DNA from: Bacteroides fragilis | GTDB lineage: Bacteria; Bacteroidota; Bacteroidia; Bacteroidales; Bacteroidaceae | NCBI RefSeq assembly: GCF_019583405.1 | Contig: NZ_SZUU01000008.1 | Span: 1 to 64,000, forward strand | Direction: 5' to 3' | DNA: 64,000 nt | Part shown: positions 1 through 8,698 of the stretch, one piece after another | Position numbering within the stretch: position 1 is the first letter of the stretch | Layout: each line of letters opens with the position of its first letter | The notes under the pieces: generated by a model | Databases searched by the model: none | What the model was told of the DNA's origin: nothing | The model's input: the letters and a program-made list of their open reading frames with translations, nothing else | Made by a program: the position numbers and the translations under genes

Positions 1-75
1 CATTCCGAACAGAGAAGTTAAGCCTGATCACGCCGATGGTACTGCGTAACAGTGGGAGAGTAGGTAGTCGCCGTT
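1..75 (+). rRNA. rrf: 5S ribosomal RNA, 3' part
   Basis: The first ~75 bases match the conserved 3' two thirds of a bacterial 5S rRNA: the CATTCCGAACAGAGAAGTTAAG block, the GCCGATGGTACTGC block and the GTGGGAGAGTAGG block near the 3' end. The 5' part lies outside the window, so a full rRNA operon (16S-23S-5S) presumably sits to the left. The exact 3' end is uncertain by a few bases because the usual GGTCGCC ending reads GGTAGTCGCCG here. Confidence 0.93.
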
Positions 76-85
76 TTCAGAGAGT

Positions 86-127
86 TCATCCCCTTGGGTC
101 GAAAGACACGAGGGGATGACTTGTTTT
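86..127 (+). terminator. Rho-independent terminator of the rRNA operon
   Basis: A 9-bp perfect stem (TCATCCCCT at 86-94 pairs with AGGGGATGA at 111-119), followed by CTTGTTTT. It lies directly behind the 5S gene and should end the rRNA transcript. Confidence 0.85.
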
Positions 128-283
128 ATACCATACCCTGTTTAACAAGGATTCCCGACCACCTCTTTCTTAGTCCATCCGGTATATTCCAGATTCAACC
201 TTCAGTTTTCCGGCTTCAGTATCTTTACTCCCCTATTGAATTATCCGATTATCTATTTTTGTTGAAAATTTAAAAGATAAGAT

Positions 284-1327
284 ATGAAGATAAGTGTATT
301 ATTAGCTGCTCTCCTGTTACTATTTTCTTGCATGGATAAAGACAGTAAACAGAGTCAGGACTTAATTGTCAAGACAGCACAAGCAGTTTCGGCCTCTGGG
401 ATCAAGACAACGGAGTTCCCGTTTATCGCACAACCTTTTCGTACCTCTGAGCTATCGTTTCGTGTCGGAGGTCCTATTGATCGTTTGGATGTATATGCCG
501 GTAACCATTACAAACAAGGGAGTATTATTGCTGAAATAGACCCGCGTGATTTCCATATTCGCAAAGAACGGGCTGAAGCCATCTACCACCAAGCTAAAGT
601 TGAATTTGAGCGGATAGAGAAGCTGTATGAGAAGAATAACGTTTCGGCCAGTACATACGAAAAGGCCAAGGTTGATTATACCACTGCTAAAGCAGCTTTT
701 GATACCGCCTCTTACGAATTGGAGGATACTCGCTTGATAGCTCCATTTAATGGATATGTGGGAGAAGTGTATATAGAGAAGTTTCAGGATGTGAAGGCTA
801 CTCAGCCGGTCATTTCATTTATTGATATAGACCGGCTGAAAATGGAGATTTATGTTACTCAAGATATTGCATTTGCTTCACGTCCCGGAGATACTGTTCA
901 GATACGTTTTGATACCCGGCCGGATAAGATTTATAAGGCAGGGATTATGGAAATATCGAAGGGGACAACCCGCAACAACCTTTCTTATTTACTAACGGCC
1001 ATTTTACCAAATGAAAAAGGGGAATTACTGGCTGGAATGTCGGGTAAGGCAATATTTGATGTTTCCCGGGCAACAAATCCGGTTGGTGTTTCCATTCCGC
1101 AGACAGCTCTATGCCATCGTCCGTCGGAAGGTGATTATGTGTGGGTTGTAAACATTGCCACTCATCAGGTGAACCGTAGACAGGTGAAAAAGGGAAATCT
1201 GCTTCCTAACGGTTATATTATCATAATCGAGGGATTACAGGATAACGAGACTGTGGCTACAAGCGGACTACGCTTTTTATCAGATGGCATGAAAGTAACA
1301 ATCTCTTCTAAGGCGAATTCATTATGA
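284..1327 (+). CDS. RND efflux adaptor (membrane fusion) lipoprotein, HlyD/AcrA family
   Basis: Periplasmic adaptor that links an inner-membrane RND pump to an outer-membrane channel. The first 16 residues form a lipoprotein signal ending in LLFSC, so the mature protein should be lipid-anchored through Cys16. A biotinyl-lipoyl-like half motif (residues 60-85, GGPIDRLDVYAGNHYKQG), an alpha-hairpin with heptad character (about 90-145) and the returning lipoyl half (LIAPFNGYVGEV, about 150-162) follow in the usual order, then beta-barrel and membrane-proximal domains. The 347-residue length is typical. The stop overlaps the start of the pump gene by 4 bp (ATGA), so the two are translationally coupled. 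The substrate cannot be told from sequence. Confidence 0.93.
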   Translation: MKISVLLAALLLLFSCMDKDSKQSQDLIVKTAQAVSASGIKTTEFPFIAQPFRTSELSFRVGGPIDRLDVYAGNHYKQGSIIAEIDPRDFHIRKERAEAIYHQAKVEFERIEKLYEKNNVSASTYEKAKVDYTTAKAAFDTASYELEDTRLIAPFNGYVGEVYIEKFQDVKATQPVISFIDIDRLKMEIYVTQDIAFASRPGDTVQIRFDTRPDKIYKAGIMEISKGTTRNNLSYLLTAILPNEKGELLAGMSGKAIFDVSRATNPVGVSIPQTALCHRPSEGDYVWVVNIATHQVNRRQVKKGNLLPNGYIIIIEGLQDNETVATSGLRFLSDGMKVTISSKANSL

Positions 1328-4300
1328 AAATGGTAAAGTACTTTCTACAGAAAAGGGCTGTTACAATCTTATTGTTGGTGCTGATATTGGCAGGAGGCCT
1401 GTTTTCTTATTTTAAAATGGGAAAATTGGAGGATGCCCCTTTTACTATTAAGCAAGCATTGGTTCTGACTTCTTATCCAGGAGCTTCACCGTCAGAAGTA
1501 CAGTCGCAGGTTACCGACATTCTGGAAGAAGCCATACAATCTTTGGGTGAGCTTTATTATCTGAAAACAGAAAATCGTGCCGGACTATCGAAGATTACAG
1601 TTTATGTGAAGAAAGAAATCCGTGCTGACGAGATGCAGCAGCTATGGGATAAGTTGCGCCGGAAAGTGAATGATGTGCAGGATAAATTGCCGGCCGGTGC
1701 GGGAACTTCTATCGTGAACGATGACTTTGGTGATGTGCTCGGCGTGTTTTATGGACTGACGGGGGATAGCCATACGTATAGAGAACTGGAAGACCAGGCT
1801 AAACTGATAAAGAATGAATTGCTAAAAGTCAAGGATGTGGCGAAGATTGAGATCTATGGTGTGCAAACACCGACGATTGATATTCTAATCAGTCCTGCTG
1901 TGATGGCACAAAGTGGAGTTACGACTTCCGACATTGCACGAGCTTTTGAGGCTCAGAATAAAGTTGTGGATGCCGGTGGTATGGATGTCGGTACCAATCG
2001 TATCCGTATTGAGTCTACCGGTAACTTTTATTCGCTGAATGATATCCGGAATCTTACTATTGTTTCACGTAACGGTGAGCATTTTCGTTTGGCTGATATT
2101 GCGAAGATCGAGGAGAGTTATCAGACTCCTCCTGCAAACCAAATGCGTATAAATGGTAGTCCGGCAATTGGAATTGCCATTTCTACTGTACCGACAGGAA
2201 ATGTCGTGGATATGGCAGAAGCTGTTAAAGCACGTATTGGTGAGTTGTCTCAAACCATGCCCGATGGTTATGAGTTGATCCCCATCTACGATCAAGGCTA
2301 TGAATCGGCGGTAGCAAATCAAGGGTTTATCTTGAATCTGATTATTTCGGTTATTACTGTTGTTGCTATTCTGTTGTTCTTTATCGGATTCAGGAATGGG
2401 GTTCTGATAGGTAGCGGATTGGTTTTCTCTATCTTTGCCACCCTTATTGTTATGATGGCATGTGATATTGCTCTTCAGCGAATGTCGCTTGCCGCGATTA
2501 TCATTGCTATGGGAATGCTGGTTGATAATGCCATCGTCGTATCCGATTCTGCACTGATTAACATGGAACGGGGAATGCGCAAGCGGGTTGCTATCATGCG
2601 TGCATGTTCGTCAACCGCTATGCCTTTATTGGCAGCGACAGTTATTGCTATCCTTACTTTCCTGCCGATTTACTATTCACCCCATATTACCGGAGAGCTG
2701 TTATCATCATTGGTCGTGGTGATTGGCGTTTCGTTGATGTTCAGTTGGGTATTTGCTTTGACACAGACTCCATTTTTCATTCAGGAGTTTGTACGACGTC
2801 CGCGTCCCGAAGAGTTGAAAGCATCCCTGTTTGACGGGAAGTATTATAATCTTTTCCGTAAAGCATTGCGTTGGGTACTTCGGCATCGCACGGTGACAGT
2901 TGCTTCGTTGATTGTTTTGTTGTTCTTTTCGGCCTGGAGTTTCAAGTATATTCCCAAGGTTTTTGTACCCGCTCTGGATAAGCAATACTTCACTGTCGAT
3001 ATGTGGTTGCCTGAAGGGACAGCGATTGAGGAGACTGACCGTATGGCGGGCGATATAGCCGATTATATTCGTAGGCATGAAGAAACGGAGATGGTTTCAT
3101 CTTATATAGGTCGTACTCCGCCTCGTTATTATTTATCGAATATATCTTTTGGTCCACAATCCAACTATGCCCAATTGTTAGTGAAGTGTAAGAGCTCCAA
3201 AGAATCAAGGACGCTGAATGCTCTGTTGCAGGATTCTATCCGGCTGAAATACCCGGAACCTCTGATCAAGGTGAATAAGTTTGAATTAAGTCCACTAACG
3301 GAGGCTATGATAGAAGCTCGCTTTCTGGGGCCTGATCCTGCCGTTTTGGACTCGTTGACAGGCGTAGCGATAGAAATTATGCGTCGTAATCTTAAAGTGG
3401 CAGATGCACGCAATGAATGGGGAAATATGACGATGGTGATACGGCCGGTTTACGATCCGGTGAAGGCCGGTGTCCTTGGCATAACCAAAGCACAGATGAT
3501 GGAGTCTGTAAAATCGATTAGCGACGGAACCAGAGTGGGAGTTTATCGCGACGGTGAAAAGAAAGTTCCTGTGTTATTGAAGTCAGAGGGAGTTGACATT
3601 ACAGATGTCCGTTCTTTGGGTAATTTCTCGGTGTGGAACGGAGAACATTCGGCGCCTCTGTCGCAGGTGACGGAACGCATCGAGTCAGTATGGGAATGGC
3701 CGCAGATCCGTACTTACAACCGGCAGCTGTCTATGGCTGCTATGTGTGGAGTGAAACCTGGTCATACAATGGCCGAAGTGCATGGAGAAATTCGTGAAGA
3801 GATAGAAGCGATGGAGCTGCCCGAGGGTTATACTTTCTTTTGGGACTCACAGTACAAAGATCAGGGGGAAGCGATGCAGGCAATCGGTAAATTCTTTCCG
3901 TTGGCTTTTCTTGTGTTGGTAGTTATTCTGGTCGCTTTGTTCGGTAACTTCCGTGATCCGGTTATTATCCTGTGTGTACTTCCGTTATCCATCATTGGAG
4001 TAGCCATAGGTATACTTCTGACTGGATTTGATTTCGGTTTCTTTCCGATTGCCGGATGGCTGGGGTTATTGGGCATGGTTATCAAGAATGTGATTGTATT
4101 GCTTGATGAAATAGATGTGCAGCGCCGGGAGGGGGTTGTTCCTTATACGGCTGTGATTGAATCTACGGTTTCGAGAACTCGTCCGGTGTTGATGGCCGCC
4201 ACGACAACAATTCTGGGTATGGTTCCCCTGTTGTTTGATATAGCATTTGGAGGAATGGCAGCTACTATCATTTTCGGGCTGACATTTGCCACATTGCTGA

Positions 4301-4356
4301 CCCTTTTTGTGACTCCGGCACTTTATGCTATGTTTTATAAGATAAAAGAGAAATGA
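1324..4356 (+). CDS. RND multidrug efflux pump, inner membrane subunit
   Basis: Proton-driven inner membrane transporter of the AcrB/HAE superfamily, 1010 residues, with the family plan of 12 membrane helices and two large periplasmic loops. The proton-relay region in TM4 reads GMLVDNAIVV with Asp401 followed by Asn402; AcrB has two Asp here, so one acidic residue is replaced. The TM10 lysine is kept (IKNVIVLLDE, Lys921). The gene sits between the adaptor and the TolC-like channel with 4-bp overlaps at both ends, so all three subunits come from one mRNA. Drug versus metal or bile-salt specificity is not readable; the absence of the metal-binding Met clusters of CusA/CzcA types favours organic substrates. 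Confidence 0.94.
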   Translation: MKMVKYFLQKRAVTILLLVLILAGGLFSYFKMGKLEDAPFTIKQALVLTSYPGASPSEVQSQVTDILEEAIQSLGELYYLKTENRAGLSKITVYVKKEIRADEMQQLWDKLRRKVNDVQDKLPAGAGTSIVNDDFGDVLGVFYGLTGDSHTYRELEDQAKLIKNELLKVKDVAKIEIYGVQTPTIDILISPAVMAQSGVTTSDIARAFEAQNKVVDAGGMDVGTNRIRIESTGNFYSLNDIRNLTIVSRNGEHFRLADIAKIEESYQTPPANQMRINGSPAIGIAISTVPTGNVVDMAEAVKARIGELSQTMPDGYELIPIYDQGYESAVANQGFILNLIISVITVVAILLFFIGFRNGVLIGSGLVFSIFATLIVMMACDIALQRMSLAAIIIAMGMLVDNAIVVSDSALINMERGMRKRVAIMRACSSTAMPLLAATVIAILTFLPIYYSPHITGELLSSLVVVIGVSLMFSWVFALTQTPFFIQEFVRRPRPEELKASLFDGKYYNLFRKALRWVLRHRTVTVASLIVLLFFSAWSFKYIPKVFVPALDKQYFTVDMWLPEGTAIEETDRMAGDIADYIRRHEETEMVSSYIGRTPPRYYLSNISFGPQSNYAQLLVKCKSSKESRTLNALLQDSIRLKYPEPLIKVNKFELSPLTEAMIEARFLGPDPAVLDSLTGVAIEIMRRNLKVADARNEWGNMTMVIRPVYDPVKAGVLGITKAQMMESVKSISDGTRVGVYRDGEKKVPVLLKSEGVDITDVRSLGNFSVWNGEHSAPLSQVTERIESVWEWPQIRTYNRQLSMAAMCGVKPGHTMAEVHGEIREEIEAMELPEGYTFFWDSQYKDQGEAMQAIGKFFPLAFLVLVVILVALFGNFRDPVIILCVLPLSIIGVAIGILLTGFDFGFFPIAGWLGLLGMVIKNVIVLLDEIDVQRREGVVPYTAVIESTVSRTRPVLMAATTTILGMVPLLFDIAFGGMAATIIFGLTFATLLTLFVTPALYAMFYKIKEK

Positions 4357-5648
4357 CGATGAAGAAAATAAACAGATGGCTTATACTTTTGTTGTGTGTT
4401 CCGACGGCTTCTTTTGCTCAGCAAAATAATCTGCTGCAGAAGTACAGGTCGATGGCTATAGATTATAACCACGACCTGAAAGCTGCGGATAAGAATATCG
4501 CTGCAAGTATCGAATTGGAGAAAGCGGCACAGAAGGACCTGAGACCCAAATTGTCGGGGGATGCGAATTTTCAGTATACCGGTAATCCCCTTCAGTTGAA
4601 TCTTGACTTACCCTCGATGCAAAATCCGATGACTTTTGAAGGGAGAAATATGAAGTACGGGGCTTCACTCTCTTTATTGCAACCTATTTATACAGGTGGA
4701 CGATTGTTGGAGAATATCCGGTTAGCTAAGCATCAGCAAAGTCTGGCCACATATCAAGCCGATTATTTCCGTTCGGCTGTGTGTTATCAGACAGATATGC
4801 AATACTGGAATACTGTTGCGCGTTCGGAAATAGTCCGCATAACTACCGAATACCGTAATTCGGTCGCTACTCTCTCTCAGACCATTCGGGAACGGGTGGA
4901 AGCTGGATTGGTCGATCCTCAGGATTTGCTCATGGCGGAAGTGAAACTGAATGAAGCGGAGTATCAGCTGTTGCAGGCTAAGAGAAATCTTGAAACAGGA
5001 CGTATGGCACTAAACTCTCTGATTGGTGTAGAACTTCATGCCCCGACTGAAATAGAAGATACGATTTCTGCAGTTGTATTAGATGGGGAGTTATGGGAGA
5101 CTGGTGGGACCGACCGTCCGGAGTTGAAAATGGCTTATGCTCGGATTAAAATAGCAGAAAGCTCAAAGAAATTGACAGATGCTAAATATAAGCCTCAATT
5201 TTATGTAGGTGTGGATGGAAGTTATTCTTCACCCGGTTATGATTTCCATTCTGATCTCGATCCTAATTATGCGGTTTACGCCAAGCTGTCCGTTCCATTA
5301 TTCGAATGGGGGAAAAGACGTGATGAAAAGCGGGCTGCGTCTTTGAAAATAGGTATGGCAACCGACAACTTGAACCTGGTAACTGATCAGATAAAACTGG
5401 AAGTTGAAACAGCCCGCGTTTCGCTTTTCCAAGCCTTGGAGCAGGTACGGCTTACCGAAAGCTCACTGGGCAAGGCTCTTGGAAACGAACGTATGTCATT
5501 GGAACGGTATACTGAAGGGAAGGCCTCTGTCATAGAAGTGATTGAGGCACAAACGTATCGGCAAGCCTCCCAAATCAACCATGTACAAGCGAAAGTCTCG
5601 GCACAAGGATCTTATTCCGAATTGATCAGAGCTTTGAATAAATATTAA
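4353..5648 (+). CDS. TolC-family outer membrane efflux channel
   Basis: Outer membrane factor of the tripartite pump. It has a Sec signal peptide (cleavage expected after ...TASFAQ, about residue 23) and two OEP repeats of long amphipathic helices flanking short beta segments (YGASLSLLQPIYTGG near residue 108 and the equivalent AKLSVPLFEWGKRRDE near 310). At 431 residues it has normal length. No lipobox Cys is present, unlike many Gram-negative NodT-type channels. The start overlaps the pump stop by 4 bp. A 42-bp gap separates it from the histidine kinase gene on the same strand. Confidence 0.92.
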   Translation: MTMKKINRWLILLLCVPTASFAQQNNLLQKYRSMAIDYNHDLKAADKNIAASIELEKAAQKDLRPKLSGDANFQYTGNPLQLNLDLPSMQNPMTFEGRNMKYGASLSLLQPIYTGGRLLENIRLAKHQQSLATYQADYFRSAVCYQTDMQYWNTVARSEIVRITTEYRNSVATLSQTIRERVEAGLVDPQDLLMAEVKLNEAEYQLLQAKRNLETGRMALNSLIGVELHAPTEIEDTISAVVLDGELWETGGTDRPELKMAYARIKIAESSKKLTDAKYKPQFYVGVDGSYSSPGYDFHSDLDPNYAVYAKLSVPLFEWGKRRDEKRAASLKIGMATDNLNLVTDQIKLEVETARVSLFQALEQVRLTESSLGKALGNERMSLERYTEGKASVIEVIEAQTYRQASQINHVQAKVSAQGSYSELIRALNKY

Positions 5649-5690
5649 ATAGTTTATGATAATTACCCGAAATATGATAGCTTTGTTCGC

Positions 5691-6716
5691 ATGAAATGGA
5701 ATACCCTGTTATATGGTCTGCTATTCTCGGGATTAGGTATCTTTTCCTATCTCCTGCTTGTCAACTATACGGAGCTCACTCCTAAAGTAGCGGATGTTCT
5801 CTATTCAAAGGGAGCATTCGTTTTCTTTATTGCAGCTCTCAATGTGCTGGGATATTCTACACTTCGGATCAGTTCGTGGATAAACAATCAGTATGCACTC
5901 AATATCCGCCATCGTTGGAAAATAACAGCTACTTATCTCGTCGTAACCCTGTTGTTCCTTCTGCTGAACTATGGTCTGCTGATTACTGCCAAATTATTGG
6001 TAGGCCTGCCCAATCTGTTCACTTTCTCGAATGGTGGTTGGCGTATCCTGATTGTAGTCTGGTTGGTAGAACTTGTGATTGTAGGCTTACTATTGGCAAA
6101 TCGTTCCATCCAGAACAACCTGAAACTGCAGCAAGAAGCTGCAAAATTGCAAACGGAGAACGATACTGCCCGTTATACGGCTTTGCAGAGTCAGTTGAAT
6201 CCTCATTTCCTGTTCAACAGTCTCAATACATTGATTGCTGAGATAGAATACAATCCGGGCAATGCGGTACGTTTCACCAAGCATTTGTCCAGTGTATACC
6301 GTTATGTATTACAATGCCAGGATAAAACATTGGTTACGTTGGCAGAAGAACTGGAGTTTTTACAATCTTACTTGTTCCTGCACGAAGTTCGTTTAGGGGA
6401 CTGTATTAGCTGTAACTGTTGTATTCCTTCCGGATATACCGGTTGCATGCTGCCCCCGCTGACTTTGCAGTTGTTGGCAGAGAATGTTATTAATCACAAT
6501 TCCATCACATTGAGTAAACCCATGAAAATAGAGATCTGCTTAGAGGAAGAGTATCTTGTGGTGAGTAATCCCATACAACCGAAGAAGAGCCATGAATCTC
6601 CGGGCGTAGGGTTGAAAAATTTATCCAACCGTTGCCTGTTAATGCTTGGCAAAGAGATAATCATCCAAAGGGAAGAGAAAGTATTTACCGTAAAAGTTCC
6701 TTTACTGTATGAATAA
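5691..6716 (+). CDS. LytS/YehU-type sensor histidine kinase
   Basis: Membrane histidine kinase of the His_kinase (PF06580) class. Four hydrophobic helices fill residues 5-140, followed by a coiled linker (about 143-165) and the phospho-acceptor motif LQSQLNPHFLFNSLN with His172. The ATPase part shows the N-box (LLAENVINHN) and a G-box (GVGLKNLSNR). There is no obvious periplasmic sensor domain, so the signal is probably sensed within or near the membrane. It lies 42 bp behind the efflux channel gene and its stop overlaps the response regulator start by 8 bp. The position suggests that the pair controls the pump genes; that is inference from order alone. Confidence 0.9.
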   Translation: MKWNTLLYGLLFSGLGIFSYLLLVNYTELTPKVADVLYSKGAFVFFIAALNVLGYSTLRISSWINNQYALNIRHRWKITATYLVVTLLFLLLNYGLLITAKLLVGLPNLFTFSNGGWRILIVVWLVELVIVGLLLANRSIQNNLKLQQEAAKLQTENDTARYTALQSQLNPHFLFNSLNTLIAEIEYNPGNAVRFTKHLSSVYRYVLQCQDKTLVTLAEELEFLQSYLFLHEVRLGDCISCNCCIPSGYTGCMLPPLTLQLLAENVINHNSITLSKPMKIEICLEEEYLVVSNPIQPKKSHESPGVGLKNLSNRCLLMLGKEIIIQREEKVFTVKVPLLYE

Positions 6717-7482
6717 GTTAAATGTAGTTATTATAGAAGATGAAATTCCGGCTGCACGTCTGCTGCATTCAATGGTGTCCGGACTTCGTCCACAATGGAC
6801 TCTGACTATGATTCCGGGCAATGTAGACGAAGCTGTAGCTTGGTTTCATGAGCATCCCCATCCTGATCTTATCTTCCTCGACATACATCTGGCAGACGGG
6901 AATGCCTTTGATTTTCTTTCTGCGGTACATCCTTCCTCTGTCATTATCTTTACTACAGCGTATGACCAGTATGCCATCCGTGCATTTACGGTCAACAGTA
7001 TCGACTACATACTTAAGCCGATAGACGAGAAGCGCTTGTCGGAAGCTATTGTGAAATATGAAAGCTTACTGAATAATGCAGTTCCCCGGCCGGAAGATTA
7101 TCTGGGTGTCCTGCTTGAAACACTTCAACACAAAGAGAAACGTTACCGTACCCGTTTCCTTATTTCCGGGGTAGACCGTTTCTGGTCTTTACAAGTTGCG
7201 GATATTGTCTACTTTTATTCCGAGAATAAAGTGACATTTGCTGTTACCCGGAAAGGTCAGGAACATATCATCGATCTGTCTTTGAATAAACTGATGGAAC
7301 AGTTGGATCCGGAACGTTTTTTCCGTGCCAACCGTCAGGTCCTTGTCAGTATCGATGCAATCGACCATGCCGAGCCTTTTTTTAACGGAAAAATAGTAGT
7401 AACCGTCCGTCCGCCTTATAAATCGAAAATTACGATCAGCGAAGAGAAGCTTTCTGCTTTCAAACTATGGCTGAATCATTGA
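6709..7482 (+). CDS. LytTR-family response regulator
   Basis: Two-domain DNA-binding response regulator. The receiver (residues 4-120) has the acidic pair in IIEDE, the phospho-acceptor Asp58 in DLIFLDIHL, the Thr in FTTAYDQYA and the Lys in YILKPID. A LytTR domain occupies about residues 148-257 (FLISGVDRFWSLQVADIVYF ... FFRANRQVLVSIDAID), a fold that binds direct-repeat operator sites through beta strands. It is the partner of the overlapping kinase gene. Binding sites were looked for upstream of position 284 but no convincing direct repeat was recognised by eye. Confidence 0.92.
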   Translation: MNKLNVVIIEDEIPAARLLHSMVSGLRPQWTLTMIPGNVDEAVAWFHEHPHPDLIFLDIHLADGNAFDFLSAVHPSSVIIFTTAYDQYAIRAFTVNSIDYILKPIDEKRLSEAIVKYESLLNNAVPRPEDYLGVLLETLQHKEKRYRTRFLISGVDRFWSLQVADIVYFYSENKVTFAVTRKGQEHIIDLSLNKLMEQLDPERFFRANRQVLVSIDAIDHAEPFFNGKIVVTVRPPYKSKITISEEKLSAFKLWLNH

Positions 7483-7511
7483 GAAAATAATTGTTAAGGT
7501 ATGTATAAAAC

Positions 7512-7549
7512 GAAATCGACCATAGATTATATAATCTATAGTCGATTTC
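7512..7549. terminator. Long hairpin between convergent regulator gene and tRNA
   Basis: Bases 7512-7530 and 7531-7549 form an almost perfect inverted repeat (GAAATCGAC pairs with GTCGATTTC; one C-A mismatch inside). Read on the minus strand it is followed by GTTTTAT, fitting a terminator of the tRNA gene; on the plus strand it may also stop the response regulator transcript. Confidence 0.7.
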
Positions 7550-7551
7550 AG

Positions 7552-7625
7552 TGGGCCAACTAGGGCTTGAACCTAGGACCTCCAGATTATGAGTCTGTTG
7601 CTCTAACCAACTGAGCTATAAGCCC
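7552..7625 (-). tRNA. tRNA with CAT anticodon (Met, or Ile2 if lysidine-modified)
   Basis: The minus strand gives a 74-nt cloverleaf: acceptor GGGCTTA/TTGGCCC with discriminator A, D-arm TAGCTCAGTTGGTTAGAGC, anticodon loop CTCATAA and T-arm CTAGG-TTCAAGC-CCTAG. CCA is not encoded. There is a T-T mismatch at 6-67 and an A-G opposition at 27-43. A CAT anticodon means elongator Met or the Ile2 tRNA read as AUA after lysidine modification; the sequence alone does not separate these with confidence. Confidence 0.9.
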
Positions 7626-7720
7626 GATGTATCCTTTGTATCGGATGCGGGGACAAAATTAATGCTTTTGGGTGAATTATGCAAATATTTCAGCCAAAAA
7701 CTGACTCTTTTACGTATGTC

Positions 7721-8032
7721 TCAAAACTTGTATGTCCGTTTGGGATTCTTAGGGAACCAACCTTTTTTCACTCGTTCTTCTTGTTCAAAGACTTCTTTGA
7801 TAGTCCAGAAAGAAGAAAAAGCAAATACACCCAGAAGAGACGAAACAAGTATGTTGTCGGTGCTCAACGAGGCAGCTACCCCTGCGATACCCAATATCAG
7901 GAAGATCCACCAGCATTTCGTTCCCCAATAATATTCCGCTTTTACCACAACAGGGTGAAACAAGCCTATAATCAGAAACGTGCAGATCCCAATAAGTAAC
8001 CCTGACAGGTGATATTCATTCAACCACTCCAT
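7721..8032 (-). CDS. Small inner membrane protein, DUF4491-like
   Basis: A 103-residue protein with three or four hydrophobic helices (about residues 10-30, 40-55, 60-80) and a basic C-terminal tail (KKGWFPKNPKRTYKF). The motif GLFHPVVVKAEYYWG near residue 22 resembles the DUF4491 family found in Bacteroidetes; the assignment is from memory of the family pattern. No catalytic motif is visible. It begins 3 bp downstream of the Lrp/AsnC gene stop and is read in the same direction, so the two are probably one transcript. Function unknown. Confidence 0.75.
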   Translation of the reverse strand: MEWLNEYHLSGLLIGICTFLIIGLFHPVVVKAEYYWGTKCWWIFLILGIAGVAASLSTDNILVSSLLGVFAFSSFWTIKEVFEQEERVKKGWFPKNPKRTYKF

Positions 8033-8035
8033 CGG

Positions 8036-8500
8036 TTATTTATCTGCGTGGATAGGGATTTCTTTCTTGATGCTTTGCTCCAGCGAGATCAGGGTTTCGG
8101 TGGCAGTCACTCCCGGTATCTCCTGCATTTTGTTGTTTAGCAAGTCCATCAGGTGTTCGTTGTCGCGTGCATATACTTTGGTCAGCATGGTATATGGGCC
8201 GGTCGTGAAGTGACATTCTACGATTTCCGGAATATTCTGTAACTCGGCTACTACAGCTTTATACATAGAGCCTTTTTCCAGTTTGATACCAACATAAGTA
8301 CAGGTACGATAGCCCAGAGATTTCGGGTTTACATGATAACCTGAGCCTACAATGACTCCCAGGTCAATCAGTCTCTGCACGCGTTGATGGATAGCCGCAC
8401 GTGAAACGCCGCATTCTGCTGCCACATCTTTAAAAGGGATACGGGCGTTCTGAGAAATAATCTCCAGAATCTGCCTGTCAAGGTTGTCTATTTTTTCCAT
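8036..8500 (-). CDS. Lrp/AsnC-family transcriptional regulator
   Basis: A 154-residue regulator with an N-terminal winged helix-turn-helix (NLDRQILEIISQNARIP ... CGVSRAAIHQRVQRL, residues 5-50) and a C-terminal RAM/effector-binding ferredoxin-like domain (about 65-145) that usually binds amino acids and forms octamers. I chose the Met at 8500 (MEKIDNLDRQ) because homologues begin there; an upstream in-frame ATG at 8521 would add seven unlikely residues (MEFTFII). A -7 box lies 40 bp upstream. The target genes are not evident; the small membrane protein gene behind it is probably co-transcribed. Confidence 0.92.
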   Translation of the reverse strand: MEKIDNLDRQILEIISQNARIPFKDVAAECGVSRAAIHQRVQRLIDLGVIVGSGYHVNPKSLGYRTCTYVGIKLEKGSMYKAVVAELQNIPEIVECHFTTGPYTMLTKVYARDNEHLMDLLNNKMQEIPGVTATETLISLEQSIKKEIPIHADK

Positions 8501-8539
8501 AATAATAAATGTAAATTCCAATTGTTATCAAATAGTAAG

Positions 8540-8547
8540 CAAATATA
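8540..8547 (-). promoter_or_regulatory. -7 promoter box for the lrp-like gene
   Basis: TATATTTG on the minus strand fits the Bacteroides -7 consensus TAnnTTTG. No TTTG is seen at the expected -33 distance. Confidence 0.5.
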
Positions 8548-8626
8548 GAGATTTATTTTAATTTCTCTATATAAAAGTCAGAAAAAACAGAAAAATCGTA
8601 TACTTTCTATTATAATTATCCGGATG

Positions 8627-8665
8627 CAAAAAAAGAGATGCCGGATACAATTATCCGGCATCTCT
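8627..8665 (-). terminator. Terminator of the FKBP gene pair
   Basis: A 14-bp perfect stem (8634-8647 with 8652-8665) around a 4-base loop, followed on the minus strand by a run of seven T. It lies 34 bp behind the first FKBP stop. Confidence 0.9.
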
Positions 8666-8698
8666 CCTGTTTGTTTTTCAGCAAAGCCTGACAGCTTC

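Noticed and set aside
7552..7625. tRNA pseudogene because of the 6-67 T-T and 27-43 A-G mismatches
   Set aside because: All arms, loop lengths and conserved bases are otherwise intact, so a functional tRNA is more likely.
7662..7999. Plus-strand open frames opposite the small membrane protein
   Set aside because: They are antisense shadows of 7721-8032, which has the membrane-protein pattern and operon context.
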